Below, in pieces: positions 1-6,138 of a stretch of 10,953 nt of DNA. The first letter of the stretch is position 1, and each line of letters opens with the position of its first letter. Origin of the DNA: Vulcanimicrobiota bacterium (GTDB taxonomy: Bacteria; Vulcanimicrobiota; Vulcanimicrobiia; Vulcanimicrobiales; Vulcanimicrobiaceae). The notes under the pieces are model-generated. The model saw only the letters and a list, made by a program, of their open reading frames with translations, was not told the origin of the DNA and made no database searches. The translations under genes and the position numbers were made by a program. The stretch spans positions 1-10,953 of the forward strand of contig JABEUW010000213.1 in assembly GCA_013043945.1 (NCBI GenBank), read 5' to 3'.

Positions 1-74
1 ACGCGCAACGATTCCTCTAATAATTCCTGTCCGGTTTGATCGCCCTCGAGGACGACGACGGTTGGCTTGCTCAA
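1..74 (-). CDS. Isocitrate/isopropylmalate dehydrogenase family protein, N-terminal fragment
   Basis: The minus strand opens with a TTG start (complement of 72-74) preceded by a strong GAGGAG Shine-Dalgarno sequence five bases upstream. The 24 codons visible begin MSKPTVVVLEGDQTGQELLE, and the gene leaves the window through position 1. A beta-strand of small hydrophobic residues followed by E-G-D-x-x-G-x-E is the N-terminal signature of the NAD(P)-dependent beta-decarboxylating dehydrogenases (isocitrate, isopropylmalate, tartrate dehydrogenases). The usual motif is G-D-G-I-G-x-E; the variant GDQTGQE is, from memory, seen in a bacterial subgroup annotated as isocitrate/isopropylmalate family. 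Substrate cannot be told from 24 residues. It is transcribed away from ftsK, so its promoter probably lies inside or very near the 5' end of ftsK. No in-frame ATG is present nearby. Confidence 0.6.
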   Translation of the reverse strand, partial: MSKPTVVVLEGDQTGQELLEESLR

Positions 75-79
75 AAGAA

Positions 80-85
80 CTCCTC
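80..85 (-). promoter_or_regulatory. Shine-Dalgarno GAGGAG of the dehydrogenase-like gene
   Basis: On the minus strand GAGGAG lies five bases before the TTG codon at 74-72. This ideal spacing decides the start in favour of TTG, since there is no in-frame ATG close by. Confidence 0.6.
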
Positions 86-110
86 GTACGATGACGAATG
101 AAATCGCCCA

Positions 111-2294
111 ATGGCACGCGTGCGTCGTAAGGCAAGTTCGAGAGATCGCCTCAACTCGGAGATCGTCGGTCTTCTTGCGCTCGGATGCGCGCTGCTCTTC
201 GGAATCGCGTTGGCGCTACCGCAGCATTCCGGCGAGATCGGGCGATGGGGCGCCACGATGTTGCATCGCATCTTTGGTGATGGAGCCCCGCTTTTCCCGG
301 TGCTGGTCGCCCTGATCGCTGCGATCGTCTTTCTCGAAATCGACGTTCCGCGCTTGATTGCGACCTATGGCGGAGCGGCCTTCGCCTACTTTTTACTCGC
401 CGATGCCGCCCTGGGAGCCCGGAGCGACCGCTCCGGAGGGGTACTCGGCGCCTCGATCTGGTGGATGCTCCATCGGCTCGTCGGTGGAGTCGGCGGCACG
501 ATCTTCCTCATCCTCGCGGCGATTGTACTTACGATGTGGCTGGCAAATCTCAGCCTCAAGCGGGTTCTCGGGTTATTCGGCGCGCTGTTCGCTCGGATCC
601 GCCTGCCGAAGCTCCGCCTTCCCGAGGTAAGGCTACCCGATTGGCAGATGCCGAAGTTTGCCCGCCCCGCGCTCCCCGTACCCGCGGCGGAGAAGCCGCT
701 GCCCGTGCCTCCGGAGGCGCACGTGCGCCCCGAGCGCGCGGCGTACGACGAGGGCGCGGCATATACCGAGCCGGTGCGAGCGCCGCTCCCAGCGCGCATG
801 CCGGCGGGCCCGGTTGTGGGCGAGTACCAGGCCCCCGATCCTGCGGCGCGCGCGCGCACCTACCGCCTTCCCGATCTCGCGCTCTTCGATCCGCCGGCGA
901 GGCAGGTCGTCGACGAAACCAATCGCGCCCACGTCCTCGAAGATACGCTCGCCTCGTTCGGCGTCGGCGCGAAAGTGATGCATATCGAGCGCGGGCCGTC
1001 GATCACGCGATACGAATTACGGCCGGAGCGGGGTGTCAAGATTTCGCGCATCGCCTCGCTCGCCGACGATCTCGCCCTCGCACTCGCGGCGACGAGCGTC
1101 CGGATCGAGGCGCCGATTCCCGGGAAATCCGCGGTCGGGATCGAGGTTCCCAACGCGAACGTCTCGGTCGTCGCGATTCGCGAGATTCTCGAGGCGCTTC
1201 CCAATCGCGGACAGATTCCGCCGCTCTGGATGGCGTTAGGCAAAGATATCACCGGCCGACCGGTCTTCGGCGATCTTGGAAAGATGCCGCATCTTCTCGT
1301 TGCAGGTGCGACCGGATCGGGGAAATCGGTCTGCCTCAATACGATCGTTGCCTCCCTGCTCGTCGCGGCGACCCCCGACCAAGTGCAGATTCTGATGATC
1401 GATCCCAAGCGCGTCGAGCTCACCGTCTATAACGGCATTCCGCATCTCATCAAAGAGGTTATTACCGATCCGAAGGTCGCGGCGGGTGCGCTCTTAGAGA
1501 TGACGCGTGAGATGGATGCGCGTTACGAACGCTTTGCCAAGGCGGGCGTGCGAAAGATCGAAGAGTACAACGCAAAATATCCCGACGAGCGCCTGCCCTT
1601 CGTGGTGATTATTATCGACGAACTCGCCGATCTGATGCTGGTCGCACCCTCGCGCGTTGAGACGACCATCATGCGGCTCGCCCAACTCGCGCGCGCGACG
1701 GGCATTCACCTCATCGTCGCGACGCAGCGGCCATCGGTCGACGTCATCACGGGGCTCATAAAAGCGAATATTCCGTCGCGCATCGCGTTTGCGGTGAGTT
1801 CGCAGGTCGATTCGCGTACGATTCTCGACCAGGCTGGCGCCGAGCGTCTGCTCGGGCGCGGCGATATGCTCTTTCTGCCGATCGATGCTCCCAAACCGAT
1901 GCGCGCGCAGGGCGCCTTGATCTCCGGGCCGGAGGTAACGCGACTCGTCGAATTTTGGGCGCGACAGGCGCGCCCAGAGAATCTGCTCGAAGTCGAACTC
2001 GTTCCGGTTAGCGATGAAGAAGAGAACGGCAAACGTGAGGTCGATTCGCTCTGCTACGATGCGGCGAAGTTTATTATCGAAACGAACGTTGCCTCGACTG
2101 CGGCCTTGCAAGCGCAATTCTCGATCGGACATCCGCGTGCGGTGCGCGTGATGAAACAGCTCGAAGATTTCGGTGTCGTCGGCCCACACGAAGGGACGAA
2201 GCCCCGCAAGATCGCGCTCTCGCTCGGCGATCTGGAATTGCTCGCGCCTCGCATGGGCAAGGGTGAAGGCTCGCAACAAGGGCTCTTCGACTGA
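111..2294 (+). CDS. ftsK: DNA translocase FtsK/SpoIIIE
   Basis: A 727-residue septal DNA pump that couples ATP hydrolysis to chromosome movement during division. About four membrane segments occupy residues 17-37, 58-78, 82-102 and 128-146. A short basic/proline-rich linker follows (about 160-260), then the FtsK alpha domain from about 265, the RecA-like motor with Walker A GATGSGKS (399-406, Lys405) and Walker B ending at Asp503-Glu504, and a C-terminal winged-helix gamma domain from about 643 to 710 that reads polar DNA sequences. The length fits SpoIIIE-type FtsK rather than the 1300-residue Escherichia coli form. ATG 111 is the first possible start because an in-frame stop lies at 99-101. 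The ribosome site is weak. The linker contains a five-residue RLPxx periodicity at 164-188. The stop shares one base with the start of the PAP2 gene, suggesting translational coupling. Confidence 0.97.
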   Translation: MARVRRKASSRDRLNSEIVGLLALGCALLFGIALALPQHSGEIGRWGATMLHRIFGDGAPLFPVLVALIAAIVFLEIDVPRLIATYGGAAFAYFLLADAALGARSDRSGGVLGASIWWMLHRLVGGVGGTIFLILAAIVLTMWLANLSLKRVLGLFGALFARIRLPKLRLPEVRLPDWQMPKFARPALPVPAAEKPLPVPPEAHVRPERAAYDEGAAYTEPVRAPLPARMPAGPVVGEYQAPDPAARARTYRLPDLALFDPPARQVVDETNRAHVLEDTLASFGVGAKVMHIERGPSITRYELRPERGVKISRIASLADDLALALAATSVRIEAPIPGKSAVGIEVPNANVSVVAIREILEALPNRGQIPPLWMALGKDITGRPVFGDLGKMPHLLVAGATGSGKSVCLNTIVASLLVAATPDQVQILMIDPKRVELTVYNGIPHLIKEVITDPKVAAGALLEMTREMDARYERFAKAGVRKIEEYNAKYPDERLPFVVIIIDELADLMLVAPSRVETTIMRLAQLARATGIHLIVATQRPSVDVITGLIKANIPSRIAFAVSSQVDSRTILDQAGAERLLGRGDMLFLPIDAPKPMRAQGALISGPEVTRLVEFWARQARPENLLEVELVPVSDEEENGKREVDSLCYDAAKFIIETNVASTAALQAQFSIGHPRAVRVMKQLEDFGVVGPHEGTKPRKIALSLGDLELLAPRMGKGEGSQQGLFD

Positions 2295-2935
2295 TGCAGC
2301 GCTTCGGGCGACTTCTGCTCTATGCCGCTGCTGCGCTCGTATCGTTCGGGGCGGCATGCGTGCTGGGCTCGTACGTTATACGATTCGGCGAGCCCGGCGC
2401 GGTGATGGCCTTTGCACGGGCGATCGTCGGCATTCACGCGCACCGTGCATGGGATTTCACGCTGATCGCACGCCCGGAGGTGCTCGCCCCGCTGGGCATC
2501 GCACTGATCCTCGCGGCGTTCGTGTTTCGCGCCTGGAGCGGACGCATCGCGTTCTCGCTGCTTTCATTGCTTGTCTCGTGGCGAGCCGATGCGTTCTTGC
2601 AGCATCTCTTCAAGCGGCCGCGTCGTACCGACTGGGTGATCCATCACGAGACCTCGTACTCCTATCCAAGCTCGCACGCAGCGATATCGTGCGGCTTCTA
2701 CCTTCTCTGGGCCTATTTCATCGCACGCAGCGAACTTCCGAAGACGCTCCGCATCGCCCTGACCGGCTTGCTCGTACTGCTCTGGCCGGCGATCCTCTGG
2801 TCGCGCCTCGCGCTCGGGGCGCACTATCCCAGCGACCTCCTCGGCGGCACGTTCGTCGGTTTGGCGGCGATCTTCGCGCTTGCGGCAGTGGTCGAGACGA
2901 TAAAGGTGGTAGGCGCCACCTCGCGGCGGGCATAG
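2294..2935 (+). CDS. PAP2-family membrane phosphatase (type 2 phosphatidic acid phosphatase)
   Basis: A 213-residue polytopic membrane protein with about six hydrophobic segments (about 6-29, 61-80, 84-100, 125-145, 156-170, 183-200). The phosphatase motifs are visible: motif C2 as P125-S-S-H128 and motif C3 as S170-R171-x5-H177-x3-D181, giving the phosphohistidine nucleophile His177, the acid His128 and Arg171. Motif C1 (K-x6-R-P in the family) is altered: Gln103 stands where Lys is expected and the final pair is Arg110-Arg111. Known family members dephosphorylate undecaprenyl diphosphate, phosphatidate, phosphatidylglycerophosphate or isoprenyl diphosphates; the substrate here cannot be told. 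Its start overlaps the ftsK stop by one base and mqnE follows after 11 bp, so it is co-transcribed with both. A role in recycling prenyl or undecaprenyl carriers would suit this context but is inference. Confidence 0.9.
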   Translation: MQRFGRLLLYAAAALVSFGAACVLGSYVIRFGEPGAVMAFARAIVGIHAHRAWDFTLIARPEVLAPLGIALILAAFVFRAWSGRIAFSLLSLLVSWRADAFLQHLFKRPRRTDWVIHHETSYSYPSSHAAISCGFYLLWAYFIARSELPKTLRIALTGLLVLLWPAILWSRLALGAHYPSDLLGGTFVGLAAIFALAAVVETIKVVGATSRRA

Positions 2936-2946
2936 CATCGTCGTCA

Positions 2947-4077
2947 ATGAGCGTTGCGATGGTGGCCGGCGACCCTGCGCTGGCGAAGATCGAAGAGAAA
3001 ATCGCGGCGGGCGCGTCGCTTTCGTTTGAAGATGGGCTCGCGCTCTATGCGACGCGCGACCTTCATACGCTGGGGCGCTTGGCGCGCGAGCAGAAGCAGC
3101 GCAAGAGCGGCGACCGCGTCTATTACGTGCTGAATCGCTATATTAACTCGACGAACGTTTGCTACGCCGGGTGCACCTTCTGTTCGTTCGCGGCCGACGA
3201 GTTCAAGGAAAAAGCGCGCGTCTTTCGGATGACCCCCGATCAGGTCTTCGAGAAAGCGACAGAGACCGGGCGCAACTTCAACCAACTCCATATCGTCGGC
3301 GGGCACGACCCGCGCCAGCTCTCGTTAGATTACTGGCTGCCGCTGATGCGACGCTTTAAGGCCGAGCTGCCGCACGTGCAACTCTCGCTCTTTACCGCCG
3401 CCGAGATCGACTATATGGCGCGTCGCCATCGCCTGAGCTATCGCGCAATCGTCGCCCAGTTAAAAGAGGCCGGGCTCGATAACGTCAATGGCGGCGCGGC
3501 CGAAATTTTTGCCGAGGAGACGCGGAAGAAGATCTGCCCGAATAAAGTGACCGCCGATCAGTGGCTCGAGGTCCACGAAGAGCTCCATCGCCAGGGGGTC
3601 GCGAGTAACGCGACGATGCTCTACGGACATATCGAGTCGCTCGAAGATCGCATCGACCACCTCGTGCGCTTGCGCGAATCGCAGCGTCGTTCGCCGGGCT
3701 TCAATGCGTTCATCCCGCTCGCGTACCATCCCGACGGAAACGAACTCAGTTACTGCGGCTGGACCGGCGGTATCGACGATATCAAAACCTTCGCCGTCGC
3801 GCGCCTGATGCTCGATAACTTCGATCACATCAAGGCCTATTGGATGATTCAGGGGTTGCACGTCTGCCAGGTCGCCCTGGAGTTCGGTGCCGACGATATG
3901 GACGGCACGCATGGATCGACCGACGAAGAGATGATCTATCACGCCGCCGGAACGCGCTCGGGACAGTATGTCGACGATCGCGAATTTCGCCGCTTAATCG
4001 AGAACGCGGGTTACACGCCCGTGCGTCGGAACTCGACCTACCAGACGTTCGCGCACGATTGGAGCCCCGATGCTTAA
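2947..4077 (+). CDS. mqnE: Aminodeoxyfutalosine synthase MqnE (radical SAM)
   Basis: A 376-residue radical SAM enzyme. Known MqnE joins the adenosyl radical from S-adenosylmethionine to 3-(1-carboxyvinyl)oxybenzoate, giving aminofutalosine, an early step of futalosine-type menaquinone synthesis in the cytoplasm. The iron-sulfur cluster motif C72-x3-C76-x2-C79 (CYAGCTFC) follows the INSTNVCYAGC signature typical of MqnE. The SAM-associated glycine-rich stretch LHIVGGHDP and the C-terminal block GADDMDGTHGS are also typical. MqnE is told from its paralogue MqnC, encoded two genes downstream, by CYAGC against CNVHC and by LHIVGG against IMIQGG. ATG 2947 is 11 bp after the PAP2 stop and has no clear Shine-Dalgarno; an in-frame ATG at 2959 is an alternative. 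The reading frame stays open far upstream, but that part only shadows ftsK and the PAP2 gene. Overlaps mqnA by 8 bp. Confidence 0.95.
   Translation: MSVAMVAGDPALAKIEEKIAAGASLSFEDGLALYATRDLHTLGRLAREQKQRKSGDRVYYVLNRYINSTNVCYAGCTFCSFAADEFKEKARVFRMTPDQVFEKATETGRNFNQLHIVGGHDPRQLSLDYWLPLMRRFKAELPHVQLSLFTAAEIDYMARRHRLSYRAIVAQLKEAGLDNVNGGAAEIFAEETRKKICPNKVTADQWLEVHEELHRQGVASNATMLYGHIESLEDRIDHLVRLRESQRRSPGFNAFIPLAYHPDGNELSYCGWTGGIDDIKTFAVARLMLDNFDHIKAYWMIQGLHVCQVALEFGADDMDGTHGSTDEEMIYHAAGTRSGQYVDDREFRRLIENAGYTPVRRNSTYQTFAHDWSPDA
4061..4064 (+). promoter_or_regulatory. Shine-Dalgarno GGAG of mqnA, inside mqnE
   Basis: GGAG sits five bases before ATG 4070 within the last codons of mqnE. It supports the overlapping start over the ATG at 4078, which lies in another frame. 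Confidence 0.6.
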
Positions 4078-4903
4078 ATGCGGTCGCATTCGCTACACCA
4101 ACGATTTACCGATCTTTGCGGCGTTCGACGAAGGGGTCATTCAATATCCCGGTACGTTGCATGAAGATGTCCCAACGCGCCTGAACGCGATGTTACTCTC
4201 CGGGGAACTCGACCTCGCACCGATCAGTGCCTTCGCTTGGGCTCGGAATGCGGACCGGCTCGCGCTGCTCCCCGATCTCTGTATCGGCGCACGCGATGAG
4301 GTGGTCTCGGTCGTGCTGGTCTCGCAAACGCCCCCCGCGTTGCTCGATAACACGCAGATTTTTGTCACTCAGGAGTCGGCGAGCGGCCGGAACCTCTTGC
4401 GGGTTCTGCTGGAGCGCCGCTACTGCATCGCCCCGTCTTACGTCGAGGATGCCGCGCCGATCGACCGCGCGCGTCGCGGCTTCCCGGCACTCTTGATCGG
4501 CGACGGTGCGATCGACGCGATCGAAGAGTTTCCACGTTCGCAGGTCTACGATCTTGGAACGCTCTGGCACGAATGGACCGGGCAGCAGACGGTCTTTGCG
4601 GTCTGGGCGGCGCGGCGCGAGATCGTCGACGAACGGAACGAAGAGGTCCGCGCCTGTATGGATGCGTTGACCGATGCGCTAACGTGGTCGAAGCGGAATA
4701 TGGCGACGGTGATCGCCGCGGCGCAACGACGCTTCGTGCGCGCGCCCGGCTTCTACGAGGACTACTACGAGAAGCTCAATTTCACGTTTCACGCTGCCGC
4801 GCGTAGCGGGCTCGCGGCGTATTGCCGGGAGCTCTATGCGATCGGTGCGATTCCGCAGGCTCCGCTCGTCGCCCCGGAGGTAACCGATGCCATCGCTCGC
4901 TGA
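4070..4903 (+). CDS. mqnA: Chorismate dehydratase MqnA
   Basis: A 277-residue protein of the MqnA/MqnD family, which has a periplasmic-binding-protein-like fold but acts in the cytoplasm. MqnA removes water from chorismate to give 3-(1-carboxyvinyl)oxybenzoate, the substrate of MqnE. Recognisable parts are the N-terminal G5-R-I-R-Y-T-N11 signature that starts the first strand and ligand pocket, the LDLAPISAFAWA segment (47-58), the phosphate/carboxylate-type loop Q101-E-S-A-S-G-R107, the LLIGDGAI strand (141-148) and the LWHEWTG stretch with a following aromatic region. Length matches the usual 270-290. MqnD is a relative, but the placement between mqnE and mqnC and the RIxYxN start favour MqnA. 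It begins inside mqnE (8-bp overlap, good GGAG site) and its end overlaps mqnC by 17 bp, so the three are translationally coupled. Confidence 0.93.
   Translation: MLKCGRIRYTNDLPIFAAFDEGVIQYPGTLHEDVPTRLNAMLLSGELDLAPISAFAWARNADRLALLPDLCIGARDEVVSVVLVSQTPPALLDNTQIFVTQESASGRNLLRVLLERRYCIAPSYVEDAAPIDRARRGFPALLIGDGAIDAIEEFPRSQVYDLGTLWHEWTGQQTVFAVWAARREIVDERNEEVRACMDALTDALTWSKRNMATVIAAAQRRFVRAPGFYEDYYEKLNFTFHAAARSGLAAYCRELYAIGAIPQAPLVAPEVTDAIAR
4876..4881 (+). promoter_or_regulatory. Shine-Dalgarno GGAGGT of mqnC, inside mqnA
   Basis: The near-perfect GGAGGT lies five bases upstream of ATG 4887, within the coding end of mqnA. It is the strongest ribosome site in the mqn cluster and fixes the mqnC start. 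Confidence 0.7.
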
Positions 4904-5972
4904 TCTGCTCGATCGAGCGGCCGCCGGCGGCCGCCTGAGCTACGACGAAGGCGTACGTCTCTATCGCGAAGCTTCGTTGCACGATCTCGGTGCTGCGGCG
5001 AACGCACGCCGTATGGCGATGCATCCCGGCGATACGGTGACCTACGTCATCGATACCACCATCAACTATACGAACGTTTGCAACGTTCACTGCACGTTCT
5101 GTGCCTTCTTCCGACCCGAACAGCATAAAGAAGGCTACACGATGTCGCACGACCGCGTGCTCGAACGGGTGAAATTCGCGGCCGACCAAGGGGCGACGCA
5201 GATCATGATTCAAGGCGGCGTGAACCCCGAACTCGGGGTCGCGTGGTTCGAAGAACTTTTCGAGCGCGTGCGCCGCGAGTACCCCGAGGTCGACATTCAT
5301 TCGCTCTCCGTCTCTGAGATCGTCGGGATCGCGAAGGTCGAGGGCTGCTCGACACGCGAGGTGTTGCAGCGCTTGCAGGCCGCCGGGCTGAAATCGCTGC
5401 CGGGCGCCGGGGCGGAGATTCTCGTCGAACGCGTGCGAAAACGCATCTCCGCGCGCAAAGTGGTGCCCGAGGCGTGGATCGCTGTGATGCGCGAGGCGCA
5501 GCAGCTCGGTATGCCGACGACGGCGACGATGATGTTCGGATCGATCGAGACACCCGAGGAGCGGATCGAACACATGCGCGTGCTGCGCGATCTGCAGGAT
5601 GAGACGCACGGGTTTACGGCGTTTATTCCGTGGTACTACGTTCCGTTCAAGACGCCGTTGCGCGGCAAGGAGGCGACCGGCCTCGAGTATCTGCGCGTGC
5701 TCGCGATCTCGCGGCTCTTCCTCGATAATTTCCCGCACCTCCAAGCCTCGTGGTTAACCCCTGGATTGAAGATGGGGCAACTCGCACTGCTCTACGGGTG
5801 CGACGATATGGGGGGCACGATTCTCGAAGAACAAGTCGTGCACGACGCCGGGTCGACCAACGAAGCGACGCGCCGCGATCTCGAGAACGCAATTATCGGT
5901 GCGGGCTTCCGCCCCGTTATTCGCGACACCTATTGGAATCTGCGCGCGGAGCCCGCACTCGCAACGGCGTGA
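4887..5972 (+). CDS. mqnC: Cyclic dehypoxanthinyl futalosine synthase MqnC (radical SAM)
   Basis: A 361-residue radical SAM enzyme that in characterised bacteria cyclises dehypoxanthine futalosine to the spiro compound later processed by MqnD. The cluster-binding motif is C65-x3-C69-x2-C72 (CNVHCTFC) after the TINYTNVCNVHC signature. Other family marks are IMIQGGVNPELG, the LPGAGAEIL block with the following R-K-R-I-S-x-R-K-V, TATMMFGSIE, and the C-terminal GCDDMGGTILEE. Length is typical. It is paralogous to MqnE in the same operon, and both begin with a similar helical region containing L-S-[FY]-[ED]-[ED]-G. It is the last gene of the run: 166 bp of non-coding sequence follow. With mqnE and mqnA it supplies three futalosine-pathway enzymes; MqnB/MTAN-like and MqnD functions must be elsewhere. 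Confidence 0.95.
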   Translation: MPSLADLLDRAAAGGRLSYDEGVRLYREASLHDLGAAANARRMAMHPGDTVTYVIDTTINYTNVCNVHCTFCAFFRPEQHKEGYTMSHDRVLERVKFAADQGATQIMIQGGVNPELGVAWFEELFERVRREYPEVDIHSLSVSEIVGIAKVEGCSTREVLQRLQAAGLKSLPGAGAEILVERVRKRISARKVVPEAWIAVMREAQQLGMPTTATMMFGSIETPEERIEHMRVLRDLQDETHGFTAFIPWYYVPFKTPLRGKEATGLEYLRVLAISRLFLDNFPHLQASWLTPGLKMGQLALLYGCDDMGGTILEEQVVHDAGSTNEATRRDLENAIIGAGFRPVIRDTYWNLRAEPALATA

Positions 5973-6138
5973 TACGGTAGAGCGAGCGAATCTCGCGGTG
6001 CGAGCGATGCGGCTTCATTTCGTGCCAAACCGGCGCCCCTGCTTACCGAGCTCCCGAAAACTGCGGGAATCCCTCGGCGGCGACTCAAATACCGCGGTAA
6101 TAGGGCGAACTACGGGTAATTTTTAGGAAAATGAATAG
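5973..6138. other. Intergenic region between mqnC and the FMN oxidoreductase gene
   Basis: 166 bp with no convincing gene. It must hold the end of the ftsK-mqnC unit and probably the promoter of the next genes. Visible elements are a weak hairpin with five-base arms CTCGC/GCGAG (5992-6004), a second with arms TCCCG/CGGGA (6052-6068), neither followed by a T-run, and a 10-bp palindrome at 6090-6099. AT-rich TAAT-containing stretches near 6098-6101 and 6117-6123 could be part of a -10 region, but no good -35 partner was found. AGGA at 6125-6128 lies ten bases before the next ATG. Confidence 0.5.
6090..6099. promoter_or_regulatory. Perfect palindrome TACCGCGGTA, possible operator
   Basis: A ten-base perfect palindrome 39 bp before the start of the FMN oxidoreductase gene, in the only longer gap of the plus-strand series. 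The position suits a dimeric repressor site for the lipid-type genes downstream. No regulator gene is adjacent and no second copy was seen in the window, so this is only a candidate. Confidence 0.22.

Noticed and set aside
461..1432. Long plus-strand open frame of 323 codons within ftsK
   Set aside because: It is in another frame of a clear FtsK coding region, is extremely Arg/Ser/Ala-rich as expected for a high-GC shadow frame, and has no domain signature.
1494..2357. Minus-strand open frame of 287 codons opposite the ftsK motor and gamma domains
   Set aside because: It lies opposite strongly conserved FtsK sequence, is rich in Arg, Asp and His like other antisense shadows, and has no ribosome site or recognisable motif.
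2173..2946. Upstream extension of the mqnE frame giving a 634-codon protein
   Set aside because: The extension overlaps the ftsK end and the whole PAP2 gene in another frame and shows no protein-like signature; MqnE similarity begins at about 2947.
4782..5744. Minus-strand open frame of 320 codons opposite mqnC
   Set aside because: The plus strand encodes a clear MqnC with all family motifs. The antisense frame is Arg/His/Glu-rich without any domain.
5992..6068. Hairpins after mqnC as intrinsic terminators
   Set aside because: The stems are only five base pairs and neither is followed by a T-run. They are noted in the intergenic entry but not called as terminators.
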